A stretch of 64,000 bases of DNA from Burkholderia sp. MS389 (GTDB taxonomy: Bacteria; Pseudomonadota; Gammaproteobacteria; Burkholderiales; Burkholderiaceae): positions 2,976,001 to 3,040,000 of the forward strand of contig NZ_CP045994.1 in assembly GCF_016899425.1 (NCBI RefSeq). Reading direction: 5' to 3'. Under the pieces are notes generated by a model, which worked only from the letters and a program-made list of their open reading frames with translations, was not told the origin of the DNA and did not search any database. Made by a program: the position numbers and the translations under genes. The first letter of the stretch is position 1; each line of letters opens with the position of its first letter. This document shows, piece by piece, positions 45,369-54,506 of the stretch.

Positions 45369-46922
45369 ATGGCCACGCCGGCCCATTCCCCTTCCCGCCA
45401 CCCGACCGGCGCGCCGTCGTCGGCTGCCGACGACGCGCGCGACGCCCGCTACGAGAACCCGTTCGCGCCGCCCGACGAAACCGAATCGCCCGAAACGCCG
45501 CGCCCGCGCTCGCTGTTCGGCGAAATCCTCGACTGGATGCTCGCGCCGCTGCTGCTGCTGTGGCCGATGAGCATCGCCGTCACCTATCTCGTCGCGAAGA
45601 CGATCGCGAACGGCCCGTTCGACCGCGCGCTCGAGACCAACGCGTACGTGCTCGCCCGGCAGATCCATCCGGTCAACGGCGTCGCCGAACTGACGCTGCC
45701 GGAGCAGACGCGCGACTTCCTGCGCGCGGACAACATCGACAGCGTCTACTTCCAGGTGCTCGGCACGCGCGGCGAGCTGGTCGCGGGCGAGGCCGACATG
45801 CCGCTGCCGCGCGACGAGGACCGCCCGCCGCCGGGCGTCGTCGTGTTCCGCGACGACCTGCTGCGCGGCAACGACGTGCGCGTCGCATATACGACCGTCG
45901 CGCTGCCGCAGGCGAGCGGCGCGCAGCCCGTGCTCGTGCAGGTCGGCGAAACGCTCGACAAGCGCAACGCGCTCGCGAACGACATCATCAAGGGCGTGAT
46001 CCTGCCGCAATTCGTGATCCTGCCGCTCGCGATCCTGCTCGTCTGGTTCGGGCTGTCGCGCGGGCTCGCGCCGCTCAACGCGCTGCAGGCGCACATCCGC
46101 GCGCGACGACCCGACGACCTGTCGCCCGTCGAGGCGCAGCGCGCGCCGCCCGAGATCGAACCGCTCGTCACGTCGTTCAACGACCTGCTCGCGCGGCTCG
46201 AACAGAACATGGCGCTGCAGAAACGTTTCATCGCCGACGCCGCGCACCAGATGAAGACGCCGCTCGCGGGCCTGCGCACGCAGGCCGAATTCGCGCTGCG
46301 CCACCCGGTGCCGCCCGACGTGCAGCGTTCGCTCGAGCAGATCGCGACGAGCTCCGAGCAGGCCGCGCGGCTCGTCACGCAACTGCTGGCGCTCGCGCGT
46401 GCCGAAAACCGCGCGAGCGGGCTGACCTTCGAGCCGGTCGAGATCGGCGCGCTCGCACGACGCACGGTGCGCGACTGGGTGCAGGCCGCGCTCGCGAAAC
46501 GGATGGACCTCGGGTACGAAGGCCCGGACGACGACGCGCCGCTCGACGTCGACGGCAATCCGGTGATGCTGCGCGAGATGCTCGGCAACCTGGTCGACAA
46601 CGCGATCCGCTATACGCCCGAAGGCGGCCGCATCACGGTGCGCGTGCACGCCGAGCCCGCGGCGCGGCGCGTGCATCTCGAAGTCGAGGATACGGGCCCC
46701 GGCATCCCGGCCGGCGAGCGCGATCGCGTCGTCGAGCGCTTCTACCGGATCCTCGGCCGCGAAGGCGACGGCAGCGGCCTCGGGCTCGCGATCGTGCGCG
46801 AGATCGCCACGCAGCACGGCGGCACGCTGACGCTCGACGATCACGTCTATCAGCACGCCCCGCGCCTCGCCGGCACGCTCGTGCGCATCAGCCTGCCGCT
46901 GGCCGCCCCCGCCCCGGATTAA
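45369..46922 (+). CDS. Sensor histidine kinase (TctE/2CSK_N-like)
   Basis: A 517-residue inner-membrane kinase. A disordered cytoplasmic N-terminus of about 55 residues is followed by TM1, a periplasmic 2CSK_N sensor, TM2 (VILPQFVILPLAILLVWFGLSRGLAPL), a HAMP-like linker, H-box (ADAAHQMKTPLAGLRTQAEFALR), N-box (GNLVDNAIRYTPEGG) and G boxes (EDTGPGIP, GSGLGLAIVREIATQHGG). It partners the response regulator 17 bases upstream. Ligand not evident. Confidence 0.9.
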   Translation: MATPAHSPSRHPTGAPSSAADDARDARYENPFAPPDETESPETPRPRSLFGEILDWMLAPLLLLWPMSIAVTYLVAKTIANGPFDRALETNAYVLARQIHPVNGVAELTLPEQTRDFLRADNIDSVYFQVLGTRGELVAGEADMPLPRDEDRPPPGVVVFRDDLLRGNDVRVAYTTVALPQASGAQPVLVQVGETLDKRNALANDIIKGVILPQFVILPLAILLVWFGLSRGLAPLNALQAHIRARRPDDLSPVEAQRAPPEIEPLVTSFNDLLARLEQNMALQKRFIADAAHQMKTPLAGLRTQAEFALRHPVPPDVQRSLEQIATSSEQAARLVTQLLALARAENRASGLTFEPVEIGALARRTVRDWVQAALAKRMDLGYEGPDDDAPLDVDGNPVMLREMLGNLVDNAIRYTPEGGRITVRVHAEPAARRVHLEVEDTGPGIPAGERDRVVERFYRILGREGDGSGLGLAIVREIATQHGGTLTLDDHVYQHAPRLAGTLVRISLPLAAPAPD

Positions 46923-47149
46923 CCCTGACGCGCGCCGCCGCGGCGCGGCGCAAAAACGTCGAAACCGGCGATTTACCAACCGTTCGCGCTACGATCGGCG
47001 CGCGAAGCGGCCGATTCGACGCGGGTTAACGCGCAGTGGTTTTGTACGCGCGAGTCAGTGGGCCGTAAGTTTCCGTGCCAATAATCGTCGACAGGCCCGC
47101 CCCTCCCACGGCGGCCGCATATCTATATCAAGGGACTTGGAGACGATTC

Positions 47150-48808
47150 ATGGCAACGTTAGGCGGGCAAATTTCGCACTCGCCGATGACGGGCGAAGAG
47201 AAGAAGGTGATCTTCGCGTCGTCGCTCGGCACCGTGTTCGAGTGGTACGACTTTTACCTGGCCGGCTCGCTCGCGGCCTACATCAGCAAGAGCTTCTTCT
47301 CCGGCGTCAATCCGACCGCCGCGTTCATCTTCACGCTGCTCGGCTTCGCGGCCGGCTTCGCGGTGCGGCCGTTCGGCGCGATCGTGTTCGGCCGGCTCGG
47401 CGACCTCGTCGGCCGCAAGCACACGTTCCTCGTGACGATCGTGATCATGGGCGTCTCGACCTTCGTGGTCGGCTTCCTGCCCGGCTACGCGTCGATCGGC
47501 ATCGCCGCCCCCGTGATCTTCATCGCGATGCGGCTGCTGCAGGGCCTCGCGCTCGGCGGCGAGTACGGCGGCGCGGCGACCTACGTCGCCGAGCATGCGC
47601 CGGCCAACCGGCGCGGCTTCTACACCGCGTGGATCCAGACGACGGCAACGCTCGGCCTGTTCCTGTCGTTGCTCGTGATCCTCGGCGTACGCACGTTCAT
47701 CGGCGAGGAAGCGTTCGGCAGCTGGGGCTGGCGCGTGCCGTTCGTCGCGTCGATCCTGCTGCTCGCGGTGTCGGTGTGGATCCGGCTGCAACTGAACGAA
47801 TCGCCGGTGTTCCTGCGCATCAAGGCGGAAGGCAAGACGTCGAAGGCGCCGCTGACCGAAGCGTTCGGCCAGTGGAAGAACCTGAAGATCGTGATCCTCG
47901 CGCTGATCGGCCTGACGGCCGGCCAGGCCGTGGTGTGGTACACGGGTCAGTTCTACGCGCTGTTCTTCCTCACGCAGACGCTGAAGGTCGACGGCGCGAG
48001 CGCGAACATCCTGATCGCGATCGCGCTCCTGATCGGCACGCCGTTTTTCCTGTTCTTCGGTTCGCTGTCGGACAAGATCGGCCGCAAGCCGATCATCCTC
48101 GCGGGCTGCCTGATCGCGGCGCTGACCTATTTCCCGCTGTTCAAGGCGCTCACGCACTACGCGAACCCGCAGCTCGAACTCGCGACGCAGAAGGCGCCGA
48201 TCACGGTCATCGCCGATCCGGCCGCCTGCTCGTTCCAGTTCAACCCGGTCGGCACGTCGAAGTTCACGAGTTCGTGCGACATCGCGAAGAGCGCGCTCGC
48301 GAAGGCCGGCCTGAACTACGAGAACGTCGCGGCGCCGGCCGGTACGCCGGCCCAGATCAAGGTCGGCGACACGGTGATCCAGACCTACGACGGCAAGGCG
48401 GCCGACGCGAAGGTGCAGGGCGCGGCATTCGACAAGACGCTCGCGTCGACGCTGAAGGGGGCCGGCTACCCGGCCAAGGCGGACCCGGCGCAACTCAACT
48501 GGCCGATGACGATCGTGATCCTGACGATCCTCGTGATCTTCGTGACGATGGTCTACGGCCCGATCGCGGCGATGCTGGTCGAGATGTTCCCGACGCGGAT
48601 TCGCTACACATCGATGTCGCTGCCCTATCACATCGGCAACGGCTGGTTCGGCGGCTTCCTGCCGGCGACCGCGTTCGCGATCGTCGCGGCGAAGGGCAAC
48701 ATCTACTCGGGGCTCTGGTATCCGATCGTGATCGCGCTGGCCACGTTCGTGATCGGCCTGCTGTTCGTCAAGGAGACGAAGGACTCGGACATCTACGCGC
48801 AGGATTGA
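47150..48808 (+). CDS. MHS-family major facilitator transporter with periplasmic insertion
   Basis: A 552-residue metabolite:H+ symporter-type protein (ProP/ShiA/KgtP group). The family signature FEWYDFYLAGS starts TM1, and GRLGDLVGRKHTFL and GSLSDKIGRKP mark loops 2-3 and 8-9. About 125 residues (335-460) are inserted between TM9 and TM10 on the periplasmic side; two Cys in it (360 and 376) could form a disulfide. Start at MATLGGQIS; upstream frame not family-like. Substrate not deduced. A terminator follows. Confidence 0.9.
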   Translation: MATLGGQISHSPMTGEEKKVIFASSLGTVFEWYDFYLAGSLAAYISKSFFSGVNPTAAFIFTLLGFAAGFAVRPFGAIVFGRLGDLVGRKHTFLVTIVIMGVSTFVVGFLPGYASIGIAAPVIFIAMRLLQGLALGGEYGGAATYVAEHAPANRRGFYTAWIQTTATLGLFLSLLVILGVRTFIGEEAFGSWGWRVPFVASILLLAVSVWIRLQLNESPVFLRIKAEGKTSKAPLTEAFGQWKNLKIVILALIGLTAGQAVVWYTGQFYALFFLTQTLKVDGASANILIAIALLIGTPFFLFFGSLSDKIGRKPIILAGCLIAALTYFPLFKALTHYANPQLELATQKAPITVIADPAACSFQFNPVGTSKFTSSCDIAKSALAKAGLNYENVAAPAGTPAQIKVGDTVIQTYDGKAADAKVQGAAFDKTLASTLKGAGYPAKADPAQLNWPMTIVILTILVIFVTMVYGPIAAMLVEMFPTRIRYTSMSLPYHIGNGWFGGFLPATAFAIVAAKGNIYSGLWYPIVIALATFVIGLLFVKETKDSDIYAQD

Positions 48809-48879
48809 TGTTGGCTGCGCAGCGGGGAAAGGCCGGCGGAGGCACTGCTTCCGCTGGCCGGCTCCCGCCCGCGATGGAG

Positions 48880-48907
48880 GCCGGCACGGGCCGCCGGCAA
48901 CTTTTTT
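48880..48907 (+). terminator. Terminator after the MHS transporter
   Basis: GCCGGC-ACGGGCC-GCCGGC hairpin (48880-48898), followed by AAC and a T-run. It lies 70 bases after the transporter stop and ahead of the tRNA promoter. Confidence 0.65.
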
Positions 48908-48928
48908 CGGGGAAGATGGAAAAAGGTA

Positions 48929-48957
48929 TTGACAGCCGGCCGGCCGATCGACATAAT
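48929..48957 (+). promoter_or_regulatory. Sigma-70 promoter of the tRNA-Met gene
   Basis: A perfect -35 TTGACA (48929-48934), a 17-base spacer and -10 CATAAT (48952-48957), ten bases before the tRNA. This is the clearest consensus promoter in the window. Confidence 0.88.
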
Positions 48958-48967
48958 TTGGGTCTTC

Positions 48968-49044
<77 letters not shown>

Positions 49045-49050
49045 AATGCG

Positions 49051-49086
49051 AAAAGCCGCTGTTTCGAAAGAAACAGCGGCTTTTTT
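49051..49086 (+). terminator. Terminator after tRNA-Met
   Basis: A 15-bp perfect stem (arms 49051-49065 and 49070-49084, core GCCGCTGTTTC/GAAACAGCGGC) with GAAA loop and T-run. It begins seven bases after the tRNA, making a single-tRNA transcription unit. Confidence 0.93.
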
Positions 49087-49149
49087 CATTGCTTCAGCGC
49101 ACACGGTGCCGCACGTTGCCCGTCCTTCAGCCCGCGTGCTGCGCCGCGA

Positions 49150-50124
49150 CTACGCCACCACCGCTCCGCGCTTCGCATCCCGTGCCTCCGCCCCCACCTT
49201 CCCCCGCCAGTTCTCCCCACCCTCCAGCGCCGGCGTCGACTCGAACACCTCCGCGATCCAGTCCGCAAACACGCGCACCTTCTGCGACAAATGCCGGTTG
49301 TGCGGATACACGATGGAAATCGGCTTCGGCTTCGGATTGCTGTCCGGCAGCACTTCGACCAGCGAACCGTCGAGCAGGTGCGACAGCACCATGAACAGCG
49401 TCGGCTGGATCATCCCGAAGCCTTCGAGCCCGCACGTCACGTAGGCATCCGAATCGTTGACCGTGACGCTGCCGTTCATCCGCACCTCGAACGGCTTGCC
49501 GTCGATCATGAACACCCACGGAATCGCCCGCGCGCCGTGGCTCGAGCGGAAATTCACCGCATGATGTTCGACGAGATCGGCAATCTCGTTCGGTTCGCCG
49601 TGACGGGCCAGGTAATCAGGCGACGCGCACGTCACGCGCTTGAGCATCCCGATGCGCCGCGCGACCATCGACGAATCCTCGAGCGGCCCGACCCGGATCA
49701 TGCAGTCGATGCCCTCCTCGACCGGATCGACGTAGCGGTCGGACAGCCCCAGCTCGAGCGTGATGTCCGGATAGCGCTGCCGGAAAATCGACAGCGACGG
49801 CAGCACGATGCGCCGCCCGAGCGAACTCGGCATGTGGACGCGCAGCATGCCGCTCGGCTTGCGGTTGCCGGCCTGGAAACTCGCGTCGGCCTCGGCGATC
49901 TCCGCGATGATCTTCATGCAATGCTCGTAGTACGCGGCGCCCTCCGGCGTCAGCGACAGCCGGCGCGTCGTCCGGTGCATCAGGCGCACGCCGAGCAGCG
50001 CCTCGAGATTCTGGATGATGGTCGTCACCGACGCGCGCGGCATCGCGAGCGTGTCGGCCGCCCGCGTGAAGCTGTTCGCGTCGACCACGCGGGTAAAAAC
50101 TTCCATTGCCTGGATTCGGTCCAT
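49150..50124 (-). CDS. LysR-family transcriptional regulator
   Basis: A 324-residue regulator starting MDRIQAMEVFTRVVDANSFTRAADTLAMPRASVTTIIQNLEALLG, the LysR winged helix of the CrgA/DmlR-like group, followed by a substrate-binding-like effector domain (about 90-300). Start chosen by this alignment. The gene stands alone between the tRNA and a GlxA-type gene; targets unknown. Confidence 0.92.
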   Translation of the reverse strand: MDRIQAMEVFTRVVDANSFTRAADTLAMPRASVTTIIQNLEALLGVRLMHRTTRRLSLTPEGAAYYEHCMKIIAEIAEADASFQAGNRKPSGMLRVHMPSSLGRRIVLPSLSIFRQRYPDITLELGLSDRYVDPVEEGIDCMIRVGPLEDSSMVARRIGMLKRVTCASPDYLARHGEPNEIADLVEHHAVNFRSSHGARAIPWVFMIDGKPFEVRMNGSVTVNDSDAYVTCGLEGFGMIQPTLFMVLSHLLDGSLVEVLPDSNPKPKPISIVYPHNRHLSQKVRVFADWIAEVFESTPALEGGENWRGKVGAEARDAKRGAVVA

Positions 50125-50299
50125 GCCGCTTCCCCTTCGAATCACCAACGGAACAGAATAGAGCCCGCGGCGGGCGCGGCACAAGCCCCCGCCTATTGTT
50201 GTCCAATCCTGAATAGTTTCGGTGCTTCGGACTCGAAACCGACCGGTTTCCGTTCAGTTCCGCGCAGCGCCTGCTCCGGCCCCGCTCATCCGTCGTCCG

Positions 50300-51274
50300 T
50301 TACCGCACGAACCGCTCGCGATATCCCTGCGGCGACACGCCGAGCACGCGCACGAAACTGCGTCGCAGCGTCTCCTCGGTACCGAAGCCGCAACGCCCGG
50401 CGATCCGCTTGACGGGCCACGCCGTTTCGCCGAGCAGGCGTTGCGCGGCCTCGACCCGGATCTGCTCGACCGCGCGCGCGGGCGTGCGGCCGGTCTCCGC
50501 ACGATAGTGGCGCACGAAGCTGCGCTCGCTCATGCTCACGCGCTCGGCGAGCGCGGGCACCGACAGGTCGGCCGTCAAGTGCTCGGCCATCCACGCGTGC
50601 AGCTCGCCGAACCGGTCGGCAGTGCGCTGCATCGACAGCATCGTGCTGAACTGCGCCTGTCCGCCCGGACGCTTCAGGAACACGACGAGTTCGCGCGCGA
50701 CGTCGAGCGCGGTCGCCCGACCGAGATCTTCTTCGACCAGCGCGAGCGCCAGATCGATGCCGGCCGTCACGCCGGCCGACGTCCACAACGCGCCTTCGCG
50801 GATGAAGATCGGGTCCGGTTCGACACGCACGTTCGGGTAGCGCGCCGCGAATTCGTCGCAGCGCGCCCAGTGCGTGACCGCGCGCCGCCCGTCGAGCAGG
50901 CCGGCCTCGGCGAGCAGGAACGCGCCGGTGCAGACCGACGCCACGCGCCGCGCGCGCCCGGCCTGCTGCCGCACCCAACTCACCACCCGCGCATCCTTCG
51001 ACGCCGCATGCACGCCCTTCCCGCCGGCGACGATCAGCGTGTCGGGACGGCGCGCGGCCGCGCGCAGCGACTCGGCCATCACGACGAGGCCCGACGACGT
51101 CTCGACGGGCCCGGCTTCGACGGCCACGACGCGCGGCGCATACGGCGCCGGCTGCCCGCGCTCCAGCGCGAGCTCGTTGACGGATGCGAACACCTGCAGC
51201 GGCCCCGTCACATCGAGCAGTTGCGCACGGGGAAACGCGAGGACGAGGATCGAACGCGGAGCGGCGGCGGGCAT
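50300..51274 (-). CDS. GlxA-family regulator (DJ-1/PfpI + AraC HTH)
   Basis: A 324-residue regulator. The N-terminal DJ-1/PfpI domain (LVLAFPRAQLLDVTGPLQVF; RVASVCTGAFLLAEAGLLDGRRAVTHW) is followed by an AraC-type HTH (ERVSMSERSFVRHYRAETGRTP; IAGRCGFGTEETLRRSFVRVLGVSP). It is divergent from a stand-alone DJ-1/PfpI gene at 51391 with only 116 bases between them, so it probably controls that gene. Confidence 0.9.
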   Translation of the reverse strand: MPAAAPRSILVLAFPRAQLLDVTGPLQVFASVNELALERGQPAPYAPRVVAVEAGPVETSSGLVVMAESLRAAARRPDTLIVAGGKGVHAASKDARVVSWVRQQAGRARRVASVCTGAFLLAEAGLLDGRRAVTHWARCDEFAARYPNVRVEPDPIFIREGALWTSAGVTAGIDLALALVEEDLGRATALDVARELVVFLKRPGGQAQFSTMLSMQRTADRFGELHAWMAEHLTADLSVPALAERVSMSERSFVRHYRAETGRTPARAVEQIRVEAAQRLLGETAWPVKRIAGRCGFGTEETLRRSFVRVLGVSPQGYRERFVR

Positions 51275-51390
51275 GGCGATTGGCTGAAAACGTGGGCGAT
51301 ATGGCAATTTCGCCAAACACTACGCGCCTAGAATCGATCTGTCCATCCCGTGCCGAACGGCGCGCGTTCCCTTCCCGACGGAGTCCTCGC

Positions 51391-52074
51391 ATGAGCCTGC
51401 ATATCGGCCTTCTCGTCTTTCCGGGCGTCCAGCAACTCGACCTCACCGGCCCGCACGACGTGCTCGCGTCGCTGCCCGACGCGGCCGTCCATCTGGTGTG
51501 GAAGTCGCGCGACGCGGTCGCGTCGAGCAGCGGCCTCGCGCTCGCGCCCACCTGCACGTTCGACGACTGCCCGCCGCTCGACGTGATCTGCATCCCGGGC
51601 GGGATCGGCATTAACGACCTGCTGCTCGATACCGAAACGATCGCGTTCGTGCAACGGCGCGCGGCCACCGCGCGCTACGTGACGTCGGTCTGCACGGGCG
51701 CGCTGCTGCTCGGCGTGGCCGGCCTGCTGCGCGGACGGCGCGCGACGACGCACTGGCGGTTCCACTCGCTGCTCGAACCGTTGGGCGCGATACCGGTGCG
51801 CGAGCGCGTCGTGCGCGACGGCAACCTGGTCACGGGCGGCGGCGTGACGGCCGGCATCGACTTCGCGCTGACGATCGCCGCGGAGCTGGTCGGCGACGAA
51901 GAAGCGCAGGCGATTCAGCTGCAGCTCGAATATGCGCCCGCGCCGCCGTTCGACGCCGGCTCGCCCGACACCGCGCCGGCTGCGGTCGTGACGCGCGTCA
52001 CCGAACGGACGGCCGCCGGCTTCGAGAAGCGCAAGCAGATCGTCGAGCAGGCGCTGCGCGCAGCGTCGCGCTGA
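51391..52074 (+). CDS. DJ-1/PfpI-family protein, isonitrile hydratase-like
   Basis: A 227-residue single-domain protein: IGLLVFPGVQQLDLTGPHDVL, PGGIGINDLL and the catalytic Cys in VTSVCTGALLLGVAGLLRGRRATTHW. Length and motifs fit the InhA isonitrile hydratase group, but other DJ-1 functions are possible. Start at 51391 from alignment; the frame is open upstream. Divergent from the GlxA-type regulator and followed by a cupin gene. Confidence 0.85.
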   Translation: MSLHIGLLVFPGVQQLDLTGPHDVLASLPDAAVHLVWKSRDAVASSSGLALAPTCTFDDCPPLDVICIPGGIGINDLLLDTETIAFVQRRAATARYVTSVCTGALLLGVAGLLRGRRATTHWRFHSLLEPLGAIPVRERVVRDGNLVTGGGVTAGIDFALTIAAELVGDEEAQAIQLQLEYAPAPPFDAGSPDTAPAAVVTRVTERTAAGFEKRKQIVEQALRAASR

Positions 52075-52133
52075 ACGCGGATGTCGGAAAAATCACGGGA
52101 AAGCGGCACACACGCGTGCCGGAGAACACATTG

Positions 52134-52445
52134 ATGAAGATCATCCGGAGTGCCGCATTCACGGCGGACCGCGCGTGGGGCGCGCTCGACATCGCGAACC
52201 TGAACGGCATCACGGTCCGGCTGCACTGGACCGACCAGCCGTATCGCTGGCACGTGAACGACGGCGAGGAGGTGTTCGCGGTGCTCGATGGCCGCGTCGA
52301 GATGCGCTACCGCGACGCAGGCGTCGAGCATGCGACGGTGCTCGAGACGGGCGACGTCTTCCATGCGACGGTCGGCACCGAGCACGTCGCGCATCCGCTC
52401 GGCGCCGCGCGCATCCTCGTGATCGAGACCACAGGCAGCGTCTGA
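52134..52445 (+). CDS. Small cupin-domain protein
   Basis: A 103-residue single cupin (RWHVNDGEEVFAVLDGRVEMRYRD and ETGDVFHATVGTEHVAHPLG), with the two cupin motifs that usually bind a metal. The ATG at 52134 has GGAG nine bases before it; a GTG at 52116 is in frame. It follows the DJ-1 gene by 59 bases and is probably in the same operon. Substrate unknown. Confidence 0.82.
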   Translation: MKIIRSAAFTADRAWGALDIANLNGITVRLHWTDQPYRWHVNDGEEVFAVLDGRVEMRYRDAGVEHATVLETGDVFHATVGTEHVAHPLGAARILVIETTGSV

Positions 52446-52503
52446 CAGCGGGCATCGGTGTCTCGACGCAGCGCGGACGACGACCGCCTGCGCGCGGCGG
52501 GGC

Positions 52504-52788
52504 TCAGCCCGAGATCGTCCCGGTCGCCTGCGACGGGATCAGTTTCGGCTGCGGCGTGCACAGACACTGGCACAGGTCGTGTTCGAGCGCGACGACCTTG
52601 CCCATCACGGTCATCGTGCGCTCGCCGCCGTCCGATACGATCACGCCCGGCGACTTGCACGCCGCGCAGAACACAGCTGCGCCGAGATAGGAGAGTTCGC
52701 GCCCGTCGAACGACGAATTGGCGATCCCTTCGAGCACGACGCCGCCGTGATCGGTCGTGTCGCCCTTCAGAATGAATTTGCGGCTCAT
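52504..52788 (-). CDS. PAAR-domain T6SS spike-tip protein (solo)
   Basis: A 94-residue protein of the PAAR family, which caps the VgrG spike. It has the PAAR pattern (FILKGDTTDHGGVVLEGIANSSFDGRELSYLGAAVFC; GERTMTVMGKVVALEHDLCQCLC) with Cys pairs that may bind zinc. The start MSRKFILKGD lies at 52788. It has no fused effector domain and no vgrG, chaperone or cargo gene beside it. It is convergent with the cupin gene. Confidence 0.85.
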   Translation of the reverse strand: MSRKFILKGDTTDHGGVVLEGIANSSFDGRELSYLGAAVFCAACKSPGVIVSDGGERTMTVMGKVVALEHDLCQCLCTPQPKLIPSQATGTISG

Positions 52789-53371
52789 GATGTCGGTTCT
52801 TCCCTCGGAAACGCCGCGCGACGCAACCGCGCACGGGCATCGTGAAACCGCCCGTCGGTCGCGGGCGTCCCGCGAGCATATCACCGCTGGCCGCGGCCGC
52901 GACACGGGTCCTCGGCGTGGGCCGCCCGCTGCAACACGTGTTCGCCGCGCACGGCCATCCGGCGGTCACGCGCGCTCACGCGCCGCGATGCGCCAAACCC
53001 GATTACCTGCGACTACCCGATCCGCCGTTCCGCCGAGGCCGTGCGCCGGCACGAACGCGCGAAGCTGCCAACGCAACAGGGACGTATACGGTTCGGCATC
53101 ACATCGCATCGATAACGTCCGATTCTTTAACGAAAAAGTAGCCTATATTTTCGTACAATTACTAAATACAAATCCGTCAAAAAGGTTTAATTGCAATCTC
53201 AATCAAATCGCCAATTCAACGACTTTAATGCCTTGGAATCCACCATTCTCATACCGTTCGCACACCAGATAAATACGCGATTCCATAATAATAATTCGCG
53301 AAAAACGCCCGTTAAAATCCAGCAAACCGATAGATAGAATCAAGTCATCGTTTTCTATTTATCGATAAAAA
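52789..53371. other. Gap with AT-rich half before the LysR gene
   Basis: A 583-base gap without a supported gene. The left part (52789-53090) has ordinary high GC. From about 53095 to 53371 the sequence turns strongly AT-rich, unlike anything else in the window. It ends in the palindrome TTTATCGATAAA (53358-53369) directly before the LysR start codon, which has no obvious ribosome site. Candidate functions are a promoter region, a remnant of transferred DNA, or a small RNA. Confidence 0.5.
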
Positions 53372-54259
53372 ATGGACGAACGCCTACCGATGCGACTATT
53401 CGTCAAGGTCGCCGAACTTCGCAGTTTCGCGCGCGCGGCCACGGAACTGAACATCTCCAATTCGTCGGCCACCCGCCTCGTGATGAGCATCGAGGATCGG
53501 CTCGGCGCACGCCTGCTGAATCGCACCACCCGCAGCCTGTCGCTGACCGACGCGGGCCACCTCTATCTGGCGCAGATACGTCACGTGATCGACGAGATCG
53601 ACCGGGTCGAGGAAACGATCGCCTCGATGCATCACGAACCGATTGGATCGCTGAAAATCGCCGCGCCGGTCATGTTCGGCATGCACGTGCTCGCGCCGGC
53701 CATCGACGCGTTCAAGACGCGCCATCCGGCCATCGTGCCGGAAGTCACGATCGTGGACCGTCACGTCGACCTCGTGTCCGAGGGCTTCGACATCGGGCTG
53801 CTGCTGTCGCAGCACATCGGCAACAACTCCCTCGTGAAGCGCCCGCTCACGCGCATCAACCGGATCGTCTGCGCGGCGCCGCACTATGTCGAACGGCACG
53901 GCGCGCCGGCCCATCCGCACGATCTCGCATCGCACGCGGGCCTGGCATTCCATGCCGATTTCGCGGGCGAATACCTGTCGTTCGAACACGAACAAACGCG
54001 CATCACCGTGCGCCCGAACAAATCCGCATCGTCGAACAACGTCGGGTTGATCCGGAACTGGGCGCTGTCCGGCATGGGCATCGCGGTCCTGCCCGATTTC
54101 CTCGTCAAGCCGGATCTCGACGACGGCCGGCTGCTCGCGCTGCTGCCCGGCTATCGGCTCGAAGCCCTCGAGATGAATGTCGCGTACCCGACCCGCCGGC
54201 ATTTTCCGCGCAAGGCACGGCTGTTCGTCGATCACCTGATCGAGCATTTCACCAGTTGA
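53372..54259 (+). CDS. LysR-family transcriptional regulator
   Basis: A 295-residue regulator beginning MDERLPMRLFVKVAELRSFARAATELNISNSSATRLVMSIEDRLGARLLNRTTRSLSLT, a typical LysR winged helix, with an effector domain from about 90. No clear Shine-Dalgarno sequence precedes the ATG, and the upstream region is AT-rich. A later start (MRLF) is possible. Targets unknown. Confidence 0.9.
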   Translation: MDERLPMRLFVKVAELRSFARAATELNISNSSATRLVMSIEDRLGARLLNRTTRSLSLTDAGHLYLAQIRHVIDEIDRVEETIASMHHEPIGSLKIAAPVMFGMHVLAPAIDAFKTRHPAIVPEVTIVDRHVDLVSEGFDIGLLLSQHIGNNSLVKRPLTRINRIVCAAPHYVERHGAPAHPHDLASHAGLAFHADFAGEYLSFEHEQTRITVRPNKSASSNNVGLIRNWALSGMGIAVLPDFLVKPDLDDGRLLALLPGYRLEALEMNVAYPTRRHFPRKARLFVDHLIEHFTS

Positions 54260-54506
54260 ATGAACGGTGAAATCGCGCACCATTTTTCCACGCTGCGTCG
54301 CCGCCGCCCGCTCGACCTGCCCAGGGCCGGCGCACCGCGCCGGCTGGCGCCCCGACCGCCATCGACCCGTCGCCCGGCCGGCGCGGGCACGCCTGTTGCG
54401 CCGGCGCATCTCGGTAGTCAACCGGCCTTGGCAGCCCGCCGCGGAGGACTACACTAATCCTTAATGGGGTGTGGCCGGACAACCGCGCCCTCAGGGAGAC
54501 GCCGCC

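Noticed and set aside
46923..47149. Possible gene in the gap before the MHS transporter
   Set aside because: Only the upstream continuation of neighbouring frames is open; no family-like sequence or ribosome site.
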